Shown in pieces: positions 25,490-35,889 of a stretch of DNA of 64,000 bases. Source of the DNA: Pteria penguin (Eukaryota; Mollusca; Bivalvia; Pterioida; Pteriidae); NCBI GenBank assembly GCA_035048485.1, contig CM068590.1, positions 15,099,798 through 15,163,797 on the forward strand, given 5' to 3'. The notes below the pieces were generated by a model. That model had not been told where the DNA came from and made no database searches. It saw nothing but the letters and a program-made list of their open reading frames with translations. Every line of letters begins with the position of its first letter. The first letter of the stretch is position 1. Made by a program: the position numbers and the translations under genes.

Positions 25490-26600
25490 ATGTGAACTAA
25501 TATGATGGAGTGAGATCAGGTGATCGGAGAGGGTGAACATGTCCTGCTTGCTAGCAACACCCGTCACACATACCCAGTAGAAAGAGTCAAATCGTGTTAA
25601 TTCCATATATATTTATATATGGAGAAGTCAAAGTAGGTAACCTTCTAGTAAAGGTGGTGTCAAATCTGTGTAAACTGATTGGAATTGGTCTCAGTCCAGA
25701 ATATCATTTAAAAGTCTGGATAATGAGATATCATATGGAATAATAAGAGACGTAACGATCGTAGAACTTCCTCAGCGACGTTACTAGTCTAGTATATATA
25801 TAACCCTGGTTGCGTATCTTATCTGAAAGTCGCCTGGCCCTCAGAACATAGTCATTGTAATTTGAACATGCACTGGAATAACGTATTAGCTACGTTATGA
25901 ATACGCCGTATGCGGGCGATGATGGAATGTTGCTACTTACAAAAGGAAAGTTTGTGATCGCAAAATTGATATCGTCACGTTTGCCATAGAGTGAGGTGTT
26001 CATTTGACCATTATTGTTGATTATTGTCAATATATTATAACATAATATCTAAATACGAAGTAGAATTACTACATTCTATAGTATCTTTGACCTCCAGTTA
26101 CCTTGGAAAGATGATGCTGAGGTAATCCGCGAATGAAGGATTATGAATTGAACGCAGGTCATCTGTATATCTGTAAGTGAAATTGAAGCCAAAAGCCTAT
26201 TGTTTCTTTCCTTGAGAAAGGAAAGATTGAATGAATTCAGCTTCGTATGAGTAAAGGAATATGTCAGCCAGAAGCTGGGCACAGTTAGTGTCCATTGGAA
26301 TGCCGACAATTTGCTGAAAAACCTTTCCTCCAAACACCACAAAAATGTTATCGATAGGAAGGTTCTGTCTGGATGAAATATCTTTCAGTATATTAATTTT
26401 TGGAATCAGAATTATCCCTAGTACAGTAAGTTTTATCATGGCCTATAACTATATATTTGAATTTGCGGTTTCCGCATTTTGGATAATTTCCGCTAATCGT
26501 TCTTTTAATTTCTGATGTTGGATCGTTGTGTAAAGAGTCGAAAAGACAAAAAACTTGATGGAGTGAATTTTAGTAAAATTTTCTGATTTTAGATGTTCTA
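25490..26600 (-). pseudogene. Penelope-like reverse transcriptase fragment, copy 1
   Basis: Minus-strand frames give, in order, a FSTLYTTI-like motif near 26550, VGIPMDTNCAQLLADIFLYS followed by YEAEFIQSFLS (26225-26330), a catalytic-box remnant YRYTDDL near 26170, and further left RDDINFAITNFPFVSSNIPS near 25970. This order (FSTLYT, GIPMGTNCAPLLAD, YIDD, NFPF) is that of the reverse transcriptase of Penelope-type elements common in molluscs. Several frame changes and stops make it inactive. I see no GIY-YIG nuclease with it. The left 400 bases are its non-coding tail, which is shared with the second copy at 43890-44640. Confidence 0.78.
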
Positions 26601-27011
26601 ACAACTCTTTTGAATTCACAGAAGAATCGACATATGATTAATTCCACTTCTGGAAGATACTATTTCGCAGTACCTATGAAAGCCAGATTTAATTTCTGAT
26701 ATTTTTTGTGAGTAGCATCGATACAGATTTAGAAATCCTTCGAGATCATTTAGCATTAAATTTGATAAGTTATGCATTTGACCTGACGAAGTTTGTCAAA
26801 GCAGGGTACCTTTTGGGTATTAGTCACATCACCATTGATCTAGTCCTTGACGGATCTGGCGGAAAAACAACACACGTAGGAAACTTTGAGTATTTCATCT
26901 CTGTCAATCTCTCCGATACTATAAATGACTCATCATGGTAAGATATCAATATGTAACCTATATTGACGCACTGTAATGGCATCAAAGCAAATGTGGTATT
27001 TAACTACTTAC

Positions 27012-27110
27012 TTTGTTCGTTGCGTTGATATCAGCTTTAGCATTTATTAACGTCTTTATCACACTTGTGTTGTTTTTCATACAACCCACATGTAGTGGAG
27101 TGTTACCTTC
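27012..27110 (-). CDS. Ankyrin exon 17
   Basis: A 99-nt phase-0 exon, acceptor TTGTAG and donor GTAAGT. One repeat starting EGNTPLHVGC with SVIKTLINAKADINATNK. Gly in HVGC and the MKN/MKD segment are shared only with exon 16, which marks these two as a sub-pair. The conserved intron segment beside its donor (about 26730-27010) matches those at 5.5-17.5 kb, which shows it once belonged to the same tandem series before mobile elements separated them. Confidence 0.86.
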
Positions 27111-27521
27111 CTACAAGTAAAAGTAAAATAACGGATGAGTGAGAGAGCTTGGAGAAAAAGAGGATCACAATGAGTCTCTCTCATCATTAAATCGTATTAT
27201 GGAGTCTGAATACAATTGTGAACGATTTGTGATGTTATTTCTTCAAAGATGCTTCACCTTACTGCTTCTGGAGTTATAAATTAAATAAAATATAGTAATA
27301 ATGAGTAAAATATCAAAACAGAAGAAAGATGTGTAAGTCAGCAACACTCTTTACTCGAACAGTGAATAAAATGATAATAATGTAGCATTCTGAGACAGTT
27401 TAGCTTTAGAATACGTCCGTACATTTTCTTTTTTTTTTCACATCATGGTAAGATGGCAATGCGCTTCCCGAATTCATGGAATGTAATGTTTAAAAAGAAA
27501 ATGCTAAATTTTACAACTTAC

Positions 27522-27620
27522 TGTGTTTGTTGCGTTGACATCAGCTTTAGAATTTATAAGTATCTTTATCACATCCGTGATGTCTTTCATACAACCGACA
27601 TGAAGTGGAGTATTACCTAC
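27522..27620 (-). CDS. Ankyrin exon 16
   Basis: A 99-nt phase-0 exon, acceptor CGTAG and donor GTAAGT. One repeat starting VGNTPLHVGC with DVIKILINSKADVNATNT. The last residue is Thr where all siblings have Lys. It starts only 510 bases from exon 17, much closer than the usual 1.4 kb. Confidence 0.85.
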
Positions 27621-28491
27621 CTACGTGTAAAAATAAAATTGAATGCCAAATAGTTTGGTTTCATATTAATATACAGAAAGGACTGAAAATGCATTGTGTG
27701 ATAACATTAAATTATCATGTTATTATTGCATGAATAAACTAAGGACTTTCAAATTTCATGACTACTTATAACATTTACGCTTATAATGTAAGTTACTTAC
27801 ACTTTGCTTTCAATATTTTTATTACGAATACAAAAATGGTGACAAATGGCATATGAAACAGAAGCAAACAAAACGATACATAGATGTATGTCAGCGATAC
27901 TGCTGAAGTTGCAAATAAAATGATCAATTATGGCATTGTCAGATAAAAGCCGATTTTAGGAAGTTTACAGAACAATTAATAAATATTCGGAATTAAACGA
28001 CAAGCTTCTGAACAATGTGTTTAGTAATAATTTAGTAGTTTGCTAGTTTAAACATCTGTTCAGTGTCTCGCTTTTAGTGCTATTATGAAAAACAATTGTA
28101 TAAATATATATAATTGTATGTCTTTATGTGACATTTTTACCTATATCTACAAATAATTATATAAACAGATATCTTACAAAGATTTTGGGATTCCGTTTAT
28201 GCACTTTTCTGAAAGCATTCAGCAAAAATAGGTTGCTTTATCTCGTGGCCTCTGACTGCTACGCTGGATTCTATAGGACTAGAAACCTATCTCTCTTTCA
28301 GACAAGAGAACTTTATAGAGAATTTCAAGAGAATTTTCTAGTGTTTTGCTTGTCGTCGTTTAGAGTCCAAAATAATTGAAACAGAACACTGGATTTAAAA
28401 TATTATTAATTAGTATGAGTACTATAATATCAAACTGATGGTATATAATGAAATGGTGTGAACAAAGAAAAAACCCCAGTACATTACTCAC

Positions 28492-28590
28492 ATTATTCTT
28501 TGCATTTGTATCTGCCTTCTTGTCGAGAAGCAAGTTTGTAACACCGACATAATAATGTTCCACAGCTAAATGAAGGGGTGTCCATCCGTC
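28492..28590 (-). CDS. Ankyrin exon 15
   Basis: A 99-nt phase-0 exon, acceptor TATACAG and donor GTGAGT. One repeat starting DGWTPLHLAV with VGVTNLLLDKKADTNAKNN. It matches the general ankyrin consensus better than exons 16-25 (HLAV instead of HVVC, LLLD) and belongs to the second subfamily of exons 3-15. Confidence 0.87.
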
Positions 28591-29654
28591 CTGTATAAAA
28601 ATAAAATCAGAAGCATATCTTTATGGATAGCTCATGGACAATAAGTTAGCAAATGATATCAGATTGCATCATTACAGGGGATAACCCCCTGACCCCTATG
28701 TTGGAGAGAGGCAATCGTGGCGCTAGACTGACCTTGACGAACGTCTTCATCCCTGCATCTGGGTTTGCCACGGTATACATTTATGCAGTTTTGATACTTA
28801 TGTATATTTTCAGATAATCTTGATATGAATGATTTATTATATTCAGAATAGTTTTGGTGTAAACTTCCATGCTGTTGTTGTGTCGATGCAGGAGTCCGAT
28901 ACAATGATGGCCTAGCTTGTATTCTCACTCAATAATGAGGTTTGATGTAATTGATTAAAAGCATACAAAAATACATTCTCAATGATCCCTCTTTCACCAT
29001 TCCCTAAAATGTAATAACTTCTTTTTTCACTTCGTTTGCTCCTTGTATTGTCAATATACTGTGTACTGTGCACAAGTATAACATACCTGGTAGCGGTAAC
29101 GTTAACGTTTAAAAATAACAATATACCGGATAGAGAAATGTGCGAAAAAAAGTACAAATCTGTAAATATGATTGAAATGAAATCGATTTTAAATTATCAT
29201 TATTACTTCCTTTTACAAACAGATAACCTTTCAAATGTCCACATATTTCGTTATTTAAAACTTAAAAAAAAACGTAACTGATTTCACAAATTACGCTTCA
29301 TATTTTGTATTAAGAATGGCGAAATAATGTTCTAGATTTATTACATATGAAAAAGGGGAGTTCATTTTATTGAATGGTAGTTTCGAAAACATTTTTCAGA
29401 GGCATATTTAACAGGGTGGTGTAGGCTTTAATGTAATGCAGAAAATCTGTGTCAGTATTCTCAAAGAAAAGTGTAGAAAGTACATCGTACATAAATTACA
29501 GGTACTCTGATATTGAAATTACATTATGGAATAAACTTAGAGGCTGGCTGAGTAGCAAACTTAAGATAAAGTGTGTTCTTCACTCATAAAAGAAAAAGTT
29601 AGAGTTAAATTGTATTGATTTCCATGTGATTGCACCCTGGTATATATTACTCAC

Positions 29655-29750
29655 CATTTTTGCGTTAATATCTGCAGCCTTGTCCAGAAGCAGCCTGATA
29701 ATATCTGGGCGATTATCATCGACTGCAATATGTAGAGGTGTTCTGTCATC
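29655..29750 (-). CDS. Ankyrin exon 14 (32 codons)
   Basis: A 96-nt phase-0 exon, acceptor TTTTTTTAG and donor GTGAGT. One repeat starting DDRTPLHIAV with DIIRLLLDKAADINAKM. It is one codon shorter than the 33-codon norm: the terminal segment NAK-x-x has lost a residue. The reading frame is preserved, so this is a natural length variant. Confidence 0.85.
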
Positions 29751-30219
29751 CTAAAAAAATATTAGGTAATGACGAACAGTTTTGACCTATTGAGTACAGT
29801 TATTGACTTTGGTAAGTTTAGATAAATATTAAAATAATGAGTTTTAACATTAATGAAATATTTTATTACATTTACGGATTAAATTATATATATGCTTAAG
29901 ACAGGCTTTTATTTTCATTATTTCGTATAAAAAGTAGCGTCCAAAAGATAAAATCATCATTAATCCGAATTATTTAAGGATAGATACATAGATCGGACGG
30001 TTCACTATTTTGAGATTTTCTCAAATGAAAATGCAGCAAAATTTTATCATTCTTGTTTTTACATTAATTGATAAGGGATATCTTCCAAATTCTTCATATA
30101 TAAAATAATTTGGAGTATTTTTATTAAGATGAAGTATATATTTACAGTATCTTATATGTAATTTTTCTATTAATGAAATATTAGAAAATCACCAGATCTC
30201 ACAGCAATACAATGAAATT

Positions 30220-32640
30220 GGCTGTACAACTCTATCAAAAAGATCTAATTGACATTTGATTGACAAATTATTTCTTTTGCATTTTTTAGCACATCAAACA
30301 TTTGCTCTAGTCGATTTAGGATATTGATATTTTATGTTATTTGTAACGAACCGTTGCTTATGAAAATAATACCAAGATATTTGAATTCATCAACAATTTC
30401 AATCTATTTGTTTTCCAAATTTGTAAACCTATATATTACGTTTACCAAATACTATCACTTTGTTTTCTCAAAATTAACCCTGAGACACCATTTACTAGAA
30501 TAATCATAAAAATATATCTAATTTATTTTTTAAGTCTGCCGCTGACTGTGATAAAATAATTGTATCATCTGCATAAAGCAGAAATAATAACTGAACATAG
30601 ATTATGAATTCATTTTGAAGTATTTTTTTTCCAAAAACGGAAGTCCCTCAGCGCCCTCTGTGAGCAAAGAGCTTTTCTAAATCATTTAAATAGAAAATAA
30701 AAATGGTGACATGCTTTCCCCTTGACGAACTCCTAGTTGACAGGGCAGTTCATCTTATAAAATATTGTTCATTATAATTTTACACATAATAATTATTCTA
30801 AAACATTTACCATCAATGTTGTTTATTAAAATTTAAATCCAAAGACCAACTCGCCTTACAATATCAAATGCTGTTTCAAAGTCTATAAATGCACAAACTA
30901 GATTTCTTCTAGTACCTTTAAATAAGTTTTACAAAGTATGAAGACAAAAAAATATGATCAATTGTTGAAAAATTCTTTCTAAAACCAGCTTGATTATTTA
31001 GTATAATTACTGCTCTTCATATTTTTTTTTTATATATATTTTGAGAATTCCAATCATTCGGTTACGAGCATCACTGAAGAGACATAACTTGTCGAAATGC
31101 GCATATGGTGCACAAAATTAAAAGGTATATATGTTCTATATTTATTATAACCACTAGGCCGGTGTCACTGCTGGTGGACTGATAGTTCCCGAGGGCATCA
31201 TAAATCTAGTTATCAGTGTTTTTGTACTGACATTAAATATATATACTTCAAATTTTCAGTCATCAAAATAAGTAAATCACTCCAAATCTAAGGAGTATCT
31301 CCCTGATGCATAGCTCTGTCCTTAGATAGATTCTTTGGTTCACTTTTCGGTCATTTTGGCTTCAACACTGCTCTTCATATTTTTTATATATTTTGAGAAT
31401 TCCAATCATTCGGTTACGAGCATCACTGAAGAGACATAACTTGTCGAAATGCGCATATGGTGCACAAAATTAAAAGGTATATATGCTCTATATTTATTAT
31501 AACCACTAGGCCGGTGTCACTGCTGGTGGACAAATAGTTCCCGAGGGCATCATAAATCTAGTTATCAGTGTTTTTGTACTGACATTAAATATATATACTT
31601 CAACTTTTCAGTCATCAAAATAAGTAAATCACTCCAAAACTAAGGAGTATCTCCCTGATGCATTGCTCTGTCCTTAGATAGATTCTTTGGTTCACTTTTC
31701 GGTCATTTTGGCTTCAACACTGCTCTTCATATTTTTTATATATTTTGAGAATTCCAATCATTCGGTTACGAGCATCACTGAAAAGACATAACTTGTCGAA
31801 ATGCGCATATGGTGCACAAAATTAAAAGGTATATATGTTCCATATTTATTATAACCACTAGGCCGGTGTCACTGCTGGTGGACTGATAGTTCCCGAGGGC
31901 ATCATAAATCTAGTCATCAGTGCTTTTGTACTGACAAATATATATACTTCAAATTTTCAGTCATCAAATTAAGTAAATCACTCCAAAACTAAGGAGTATC
32001 TCCCTGATGCATAGCTCTGTCCTTAGATAGATTCTTTGGTTCACTTTTCGGTCATTTTGGCTTCAACACTGCTCTTCATATTTTTTATATATTTTGAGAA
32101 TTCCAATCATTCGGTTATGGTGCACAAAATTCAAATTCATCAGCATAATTATTTAATCTTTCATACAGGTATATATGTTCTATATTTATTATAACAGATG
32201 TAAACAATTTACTAAGGCCTGATAAAGGAGCTAGTGGTCTATAATAAGAAGTAAATAATTCGTCTCCCTTGTTTTTATAAATAGGGATTATCACCCCACA
32301 CAACCAGCGACTAGGAAATTTCCTGATTCAAAAAACAGCATTGGATAACCTTATATATAAAGGTAACATATACTTGTTTGTTGATTTGATATATTCGTTA
32401 TAAATATGGTCACAGCCTGCTGATTTGTTATGCTTCAGTGATTTTATACATTTTAATATTTCTTCCCCAGTGATGGGTGAATTTATGAAAATTTTTGCCT
32501 CAGCATAAGACAATACATGCAATTCATTTTCAAAAAATAAAAAATCTGGTATATCTGAATCTTGCCATATTCAGATGTTTGAAAAAGTTAATCTATGCTA
32601 ATTTCATCAACAGTTTTCTTTGATTTACCAGAGTTTGGCT
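30220..32640 (-). pseudogene. LINE (non-LTR retrotransposon) reverse transcriptase, interrupted
   Basis: Minus-strand pieces appear in LINE order from right to left: VDEISID (near 32600), PITGEEILKCIKSLKHNKSA followed by GCDHIYNEYIK (32328-32470), then GVIIPIYKNKGDE followed by YRPLAPLSGLSKLF (32190-32300). Then comes an insertion of tandem repeats (31010-32128). NNQAGFRKNFSTIDHIF (30950-31000), FETAFDIVRRVGLW (30839-30890), GVRQGESMSPFLF (near 30720) and the catalytic LLYADDTIILSQ (YADD at 30564-30575) follow. Stops and frameshifts break it. The right end at about 32640 abuts the gypsy RNase H region, so it appears to be a 5'-truncated LINE inserted there. The exact clade is not determined. 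Confidence 0.82.
31010..32128 (+). repeat. Tandem array of a ~350-bp repeat inserted within the LINE
   Basis: Units start CTGCTCTTCATATTTTTTAT at 31010, 31368, 31720 and 32069, giving three full copies of 358, 352 and 349 bases and one partial. Each contains TTCGGTTACGAGCATCACTG, CGAAATGCGCATATGGTGCA, CCACTAGGCCGGTGTCACTG, CCCGAGGGCATCATAAATCT and TTTGGTTCACTTTTCGGTCA. Copies differ at only a few positions. Relatives occur at 18284-18819, 47278-47445 and 60790-60852. Confidence 0.92.
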
Positions 32641-33726
32641 AAGTATGGCACCAAACGCAAACAGACTTGCGTCTACTATCACTTTTGCTTTTGCTTTCTG
32701 ATTGAAATACGCCAGCATTTCGGCATCGATCAAGGCCTTTTTCAGCGCATTAAATGCTGAGTTGTGGTGCGATTCCCAATGCCACTTTGTGATTTTCTTT
32801 GTCAGTCGACGCAGTGGTGCTGATAGTGTGGAAAAGTTCTTTATGAATCTTGCACAATAATTTGAGAGACCTTAAAACTCCTTAGTTACTTTACATTTGC
32901 CCGGGCTCGCGTCTTCACGAAAGCCTCTACCTTATCACTGTGATGACCAATTCCATTTGCGGATAAAACAAAGAACAATTAACTCAGTATTCACAATATT
33001 TCGGTCTCCTGACCACCTAGTGAATTTTATTGGTATTGGTGGCTTAAGCTATGTAAAATCTATCATATTTCATAACCGATATTTTCATATATCGGTTATG
33101 AAATATGATGGATATTACATAGCTTAAGCCACCAATTCCAATAAAATTCACTAGAAGAAGGTCAGGAGACCGAAATATTGTGAATACCGTGTTAATTGTT
33201 CTTTGTTTTATGACTCTTCCCTTCGGAGGACTATTAAGACATTTGCGGATAATTCGTGACCCAGAAACGCAATCTTCGACAAACCGAATTTACACTTATC
33301 CTTGTTTAGACTTAGTCCTTTCTCATGTAGTCGTTTTAGTACAGCTTTAAGCTTGTTGTTATGGTCAGTGTGATCCTTTCCGTAAAATATGATATCGTCG
33401 GAAAGATTTCGTGCTCCCTTGCATCCCTGAATGACTTGCGATATGACTCTTTGATAAATTTTGCTAGCTGATGAAATTCAGAACAACAGTCTCTTGTATC
33501 GATATCTCCCAATATGCATGACGGAATGTAGTGATATCTCGTGACCTCTCACCGAGTTCTATTTGGTGATATCCCCATCATAAATCGAGTTTAGAAAATA
33601 CAGTACTACCATTCATCTTTTCTAGTATTTCATCAACAGTAGGTATAGGGTAGCATTCCCTAAATACGGCCTTACTTGCTCTGCGCATGTCCACGCAAAT
33701 TCGGACTTAACCATTCCTTTTAGGAA
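32640..33726 (-). pseudogene. gypsy reverse transcriptase / RNase H remnant
   Basis: In broken frames on the minus strand I read GCKGARNLSDDIIFYGKDHT (catalytic-box region, altered to LSDDI), KLKAVLKRLHEKGLSLNKDK and KFGLSKIAFLGHELSANG. The text resumes past the hairpin insertion with IGHHSDKVEAFV, then LSAPLRRLTKK, ALIDAEMLAYFNQ and VIVDASLFAFGAIL (RNase H start). These are hallmark motifs of chromovirus/gypsy-like RT-RNase H. Several stops and frameshifts make it non-functional. Confidence 0.82.
32954..33252. mobile_element. Foldback (hairpin) element with 13-bp flanking direct repeat
   Basis: CATTTGCGGATAA occurs at 32954-32966 and again at 33240-33252 as a target-site duplication. Between them lie 273 bases, most of which form two arms of about 120 bases that are inverted copies, meeting near 33085 (ATTTTCATATATCGG). 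Arm landmarks are AACAAAGAACAATTAACTC and CAATATTTCGGTCTCCTGAC. A short unpaired tail (about 33212-33239) sits on the right. Removing the insert plus one repeat restores the gypsy frame from GHELSANG into IGHHSDKV, confirming the boundaries. Confidence 0.85.
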
Positions 33727-34287
33727 CTACGACCACAGAGATACCCAAGACGACGTATTTTCTACCTTTCCAGTAATGTCCATCTCCTTGAGTTTCTTCT
33801 CTACGGATTTACGGACGATAAAAGGCAACCTCCGTACAGGATGTATCACGGGTTGAATATCCGGGTTTATCTTAATATCCAGTTGGAATCCTTTGAGTTT
33901 CCCTATGCCCTTGAAGCATTTCGGGTAAGAATTAATCATACTATCCATGTTTTTCTGTATGGAATTGACTTGTAGGGGGCCAATTCTAAAGGGATCCAAT
34001 TGGGTTGCCATAGATTTCCCAAGAAGCGGTACATGTTCTCCTTTTATAACAATGAATTCAGCGTTGATTTCTTCGTTCTCATATTTGATTTGCGCTCGAA
34101 ACGATCCCTCAATTTCCAATGGATATTTGCTGCCATAGGTGTAAAGATTCCTATTGCATTTACCAAGTTTTCCTTCCACCTTCTTGCCACGAACGGGTTT
34201 CCATATTTTCATGTTTACAATGTTACAACTGGCCCCTGAATCTATAAGCATGTTTACAAGATTATCTTGTATTCTTATCTTTATCAT
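33727..34287 (-). pseudogene. gypsy aspartic protease and RT N-terminus
   Basis: An open frame of 186 codons. The retropepsin motif MLIDSGASCNIVN (catalytic Asp in DSG) is near residue 13. VPLLGKSMATQLDP follows at the usual distance (the conserved hydrophobic-Gly-Lys/Arg segment), and then PVIHPVRRLPFIVRKSVEKK with LKEMDI, the typical start of a gypsy reverse transcriptase. The frame is lost after residue 186 in what should be the PWVSP-like segment (here SSWVSLWS). Flanking gag and RT are broken, so it is a remnant even though this piece is intact. Confidence 0.87.
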
Positions 34288-34357
34288 ACCTGGATTGTCT
34301 TTGACGACGGTGTAAGCATATTTATCGCTAGGTTCGCTTGATTCCTCCTCGATTTAA

Positions 34358-35174
34358 TTAGCGAACATTACCTTTCTTTATTTCGGCTCTTCTTTGACTT
34401 GCGTCTCGAGAATTCTGTTTAGAAACTTTGCTGCGACACATTTTCTCGAAATGTCCAGTTTTCCCGCATTTATAACATTCTTTGTCTTTGGTAATGATGC
34501 ATTCTCTTGCGATGTGACCACGACGCCCACAGGCCAAAAACATTCGGATAAGCTAGACGTTGCATTTTGTTATCACCATCGCGTCCTCTTCTATTAAAGA
34601 TTTAAGTTTTTACGGCATTTATCTCGTTTGCAGGTGATATAGAACCCGTATCTTTAAATCGACCTGCCTGCTCCTTCACTTTTCATTTACCCTGGCGATG
34701 TCTAACGCATTTTTTTAGAGTGAGTTCTTTTTCCTTCAGAAGGCGGTTTCTTAACTTTGAGGAATTGTATTTTTCAACAAGTTGATCTCTGATGTCGTCT
34801 TCAGTGTTGTGAAATTCACAAGCAAAAGACAATTTTCTGAGTCTTGTTGCAAAGGCATAAATTTTCTCGTTTTGCACCTTGCAATAAATGTCTGTCGAAA
34901 GCAATGTTTCTCTTTGGTTGAAAATATTTGTTTAATTTTGCTTTCACAGTTTCTATATCGTCACCAGTGTCAGGTAGAGTGTCAAAAATATCCTGTACAT
35001 CTGGACCAGATAATGTAAGAACAAGGCCCGTTTCTGAGATTTTTCAGTTATTCCTGACGCTGTCAATTAGAAATCGAATGTTTTCTTCCATTTATCCCAC
35101 CTCTGAGACACACTGGATTGATCTCCGTGGACATCAAATAAATTGATTGCAGTTAATCGCAGTGCTTTTGCCAT
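34358..35174 (-). pseudogene. gypsy gag remnant with zinc knuckles
   Basis: A start codon at 35174 leads into a gag-like N-terminus, LFDVHGDQSSVSQRWDKWKK, that stops early (TAA at about 35070). A second frame (34683-34904) contains KIYAFATRLRKLSFACEF and IRDQLVEKYNSSKLRNRLL, typical of gag. The third piece (34358-34543) has a complete CCHC knuckle CYKCGKTGHFEKMC preceded by a first knuckle CGRRGHIAREC, whose leading Cys is out of frame. At least two frame breaks inactivate it. Confidence 0.83.
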
Positions 35175-35257
35175 TTTCTTCTTCAAATTAGTCCAAAAGC
35201 AAAGATTATGTTAATCCATTTGATTAATTAATTATAATCGCATCATCCTCGTCGCCA

Positions 35258-35412
35258 CTGTAATGTCTCACTTATTAATTTTGTACTATAAGTATTGCGT
35301 GCTCTTAGCACTAAATAAAACACTTGTTTACACTTCAACAGTTTATTACTAACTAATTTGAACATAGTATATGGCATACACGTTTTCTAAAGAATTTGAC
35401 ACCATCATAACA
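35258..35412 (-). repeat. Candidate 5' LTR of the gypsy element
   Basis: On the minus strand the segment could start TGTTATGATGGTGTC at 35412 and end GAGACATTACA at 35258, one base before the primer-binding-site-like TGGCGACGAGG. It is short (about 155 bases). The right-hand limit is inferred only from a TG start, since no second LTR is present for comparison. Confidence 0.4.
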
Positions 35413-35787
35413 AATTAGGCTGACTTTGTAGGAGTAACCCTATACAAACAATTTTATAGAAGGGCTTGCCGCTGAAAGGGCAAAGCTGTCATTATCAACT
35501 ATCTAAAATAATATTCTGTTCCGTGCTAGTACATTACAAAACCATATGTCAACATTTTTAATAATTTAATAATTTGACCCCAAAAAATGCAATGTCGAAT
35601 GAAATCAGTCAATTACTATGACAGTTACCAACCTATTAGTATAGGAAACCTAAAGTCTAACTTAAACTAGAAAAATAACGCGATGAATACTCTAGAGTCA
35701 TAAAGCGAAATACAAATGTTGTCAAAACTGTAGATGGAAGTTAATTAAATACAAGGTTATGACAACACTGCGATGTATATTACTCAC

Positions 35788-35886
35788 CTCCACCTTTGCA
35801 TTAGTGTCTGCCTTCCTGTCCAGAAGTAACTTTATAACTTCTTGATAATTTTTTTCGACTGCTATATGGAGTGGTGTCCGGTTATC
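35788..35886 (-). CDS. Ankyrin exon 13
   Basis: A 99-nt phase-0 exon, acceptor ACGTAG and donor GTGAGT. One repeat starting DNRTPLHIAV with EVIKLLLDRKADTNAKVE. It is closest to exons 14 and 15 (ADTNAK). It lies 375 bases left of the gypsy LTR's outer end... that is, just right of the element, so the mobile block 30.2-35.4 kb lies wholly within the intron between exons 13 and 14. Confidence 0.87.
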
Positions 35887-35889
35887 CTA

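Larger units (their letters stand above)
32640..35412 (-). mobile_element. Degenerate Ty3/gypsy-type LTR retrotransposon
   Basis: The minus strand shows, in order, a candidate 5' LTR (35258-35412), a primer-binding-site-like TGGCGACGAGGATG (right edge 35256, one base after the LTR), gag, an aspartic protease, reverse transcriptase and the start of RNase H. Gag-protease-RT-RNase H order with a TGG-type primer site is that of Ty3/gypsy. The element is cut off at about 32640 by the LINE, so integrase and the 3' LTR are missing. A hairpin element (32967-33239) interrupts the RT/RNase H border. It lies in the intron between ankyrin exons 13 and 14. Confidence 0.85.

Noticed and set aside
26708..26941. 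77-codon plus-strand open frame with partial matches at the equivalent place beside other exons
   Set aside because: It is the conserved donor-side intron segment read antisense. Other copies of the segment break the frame, so similarity is explained by duplication of the intron.
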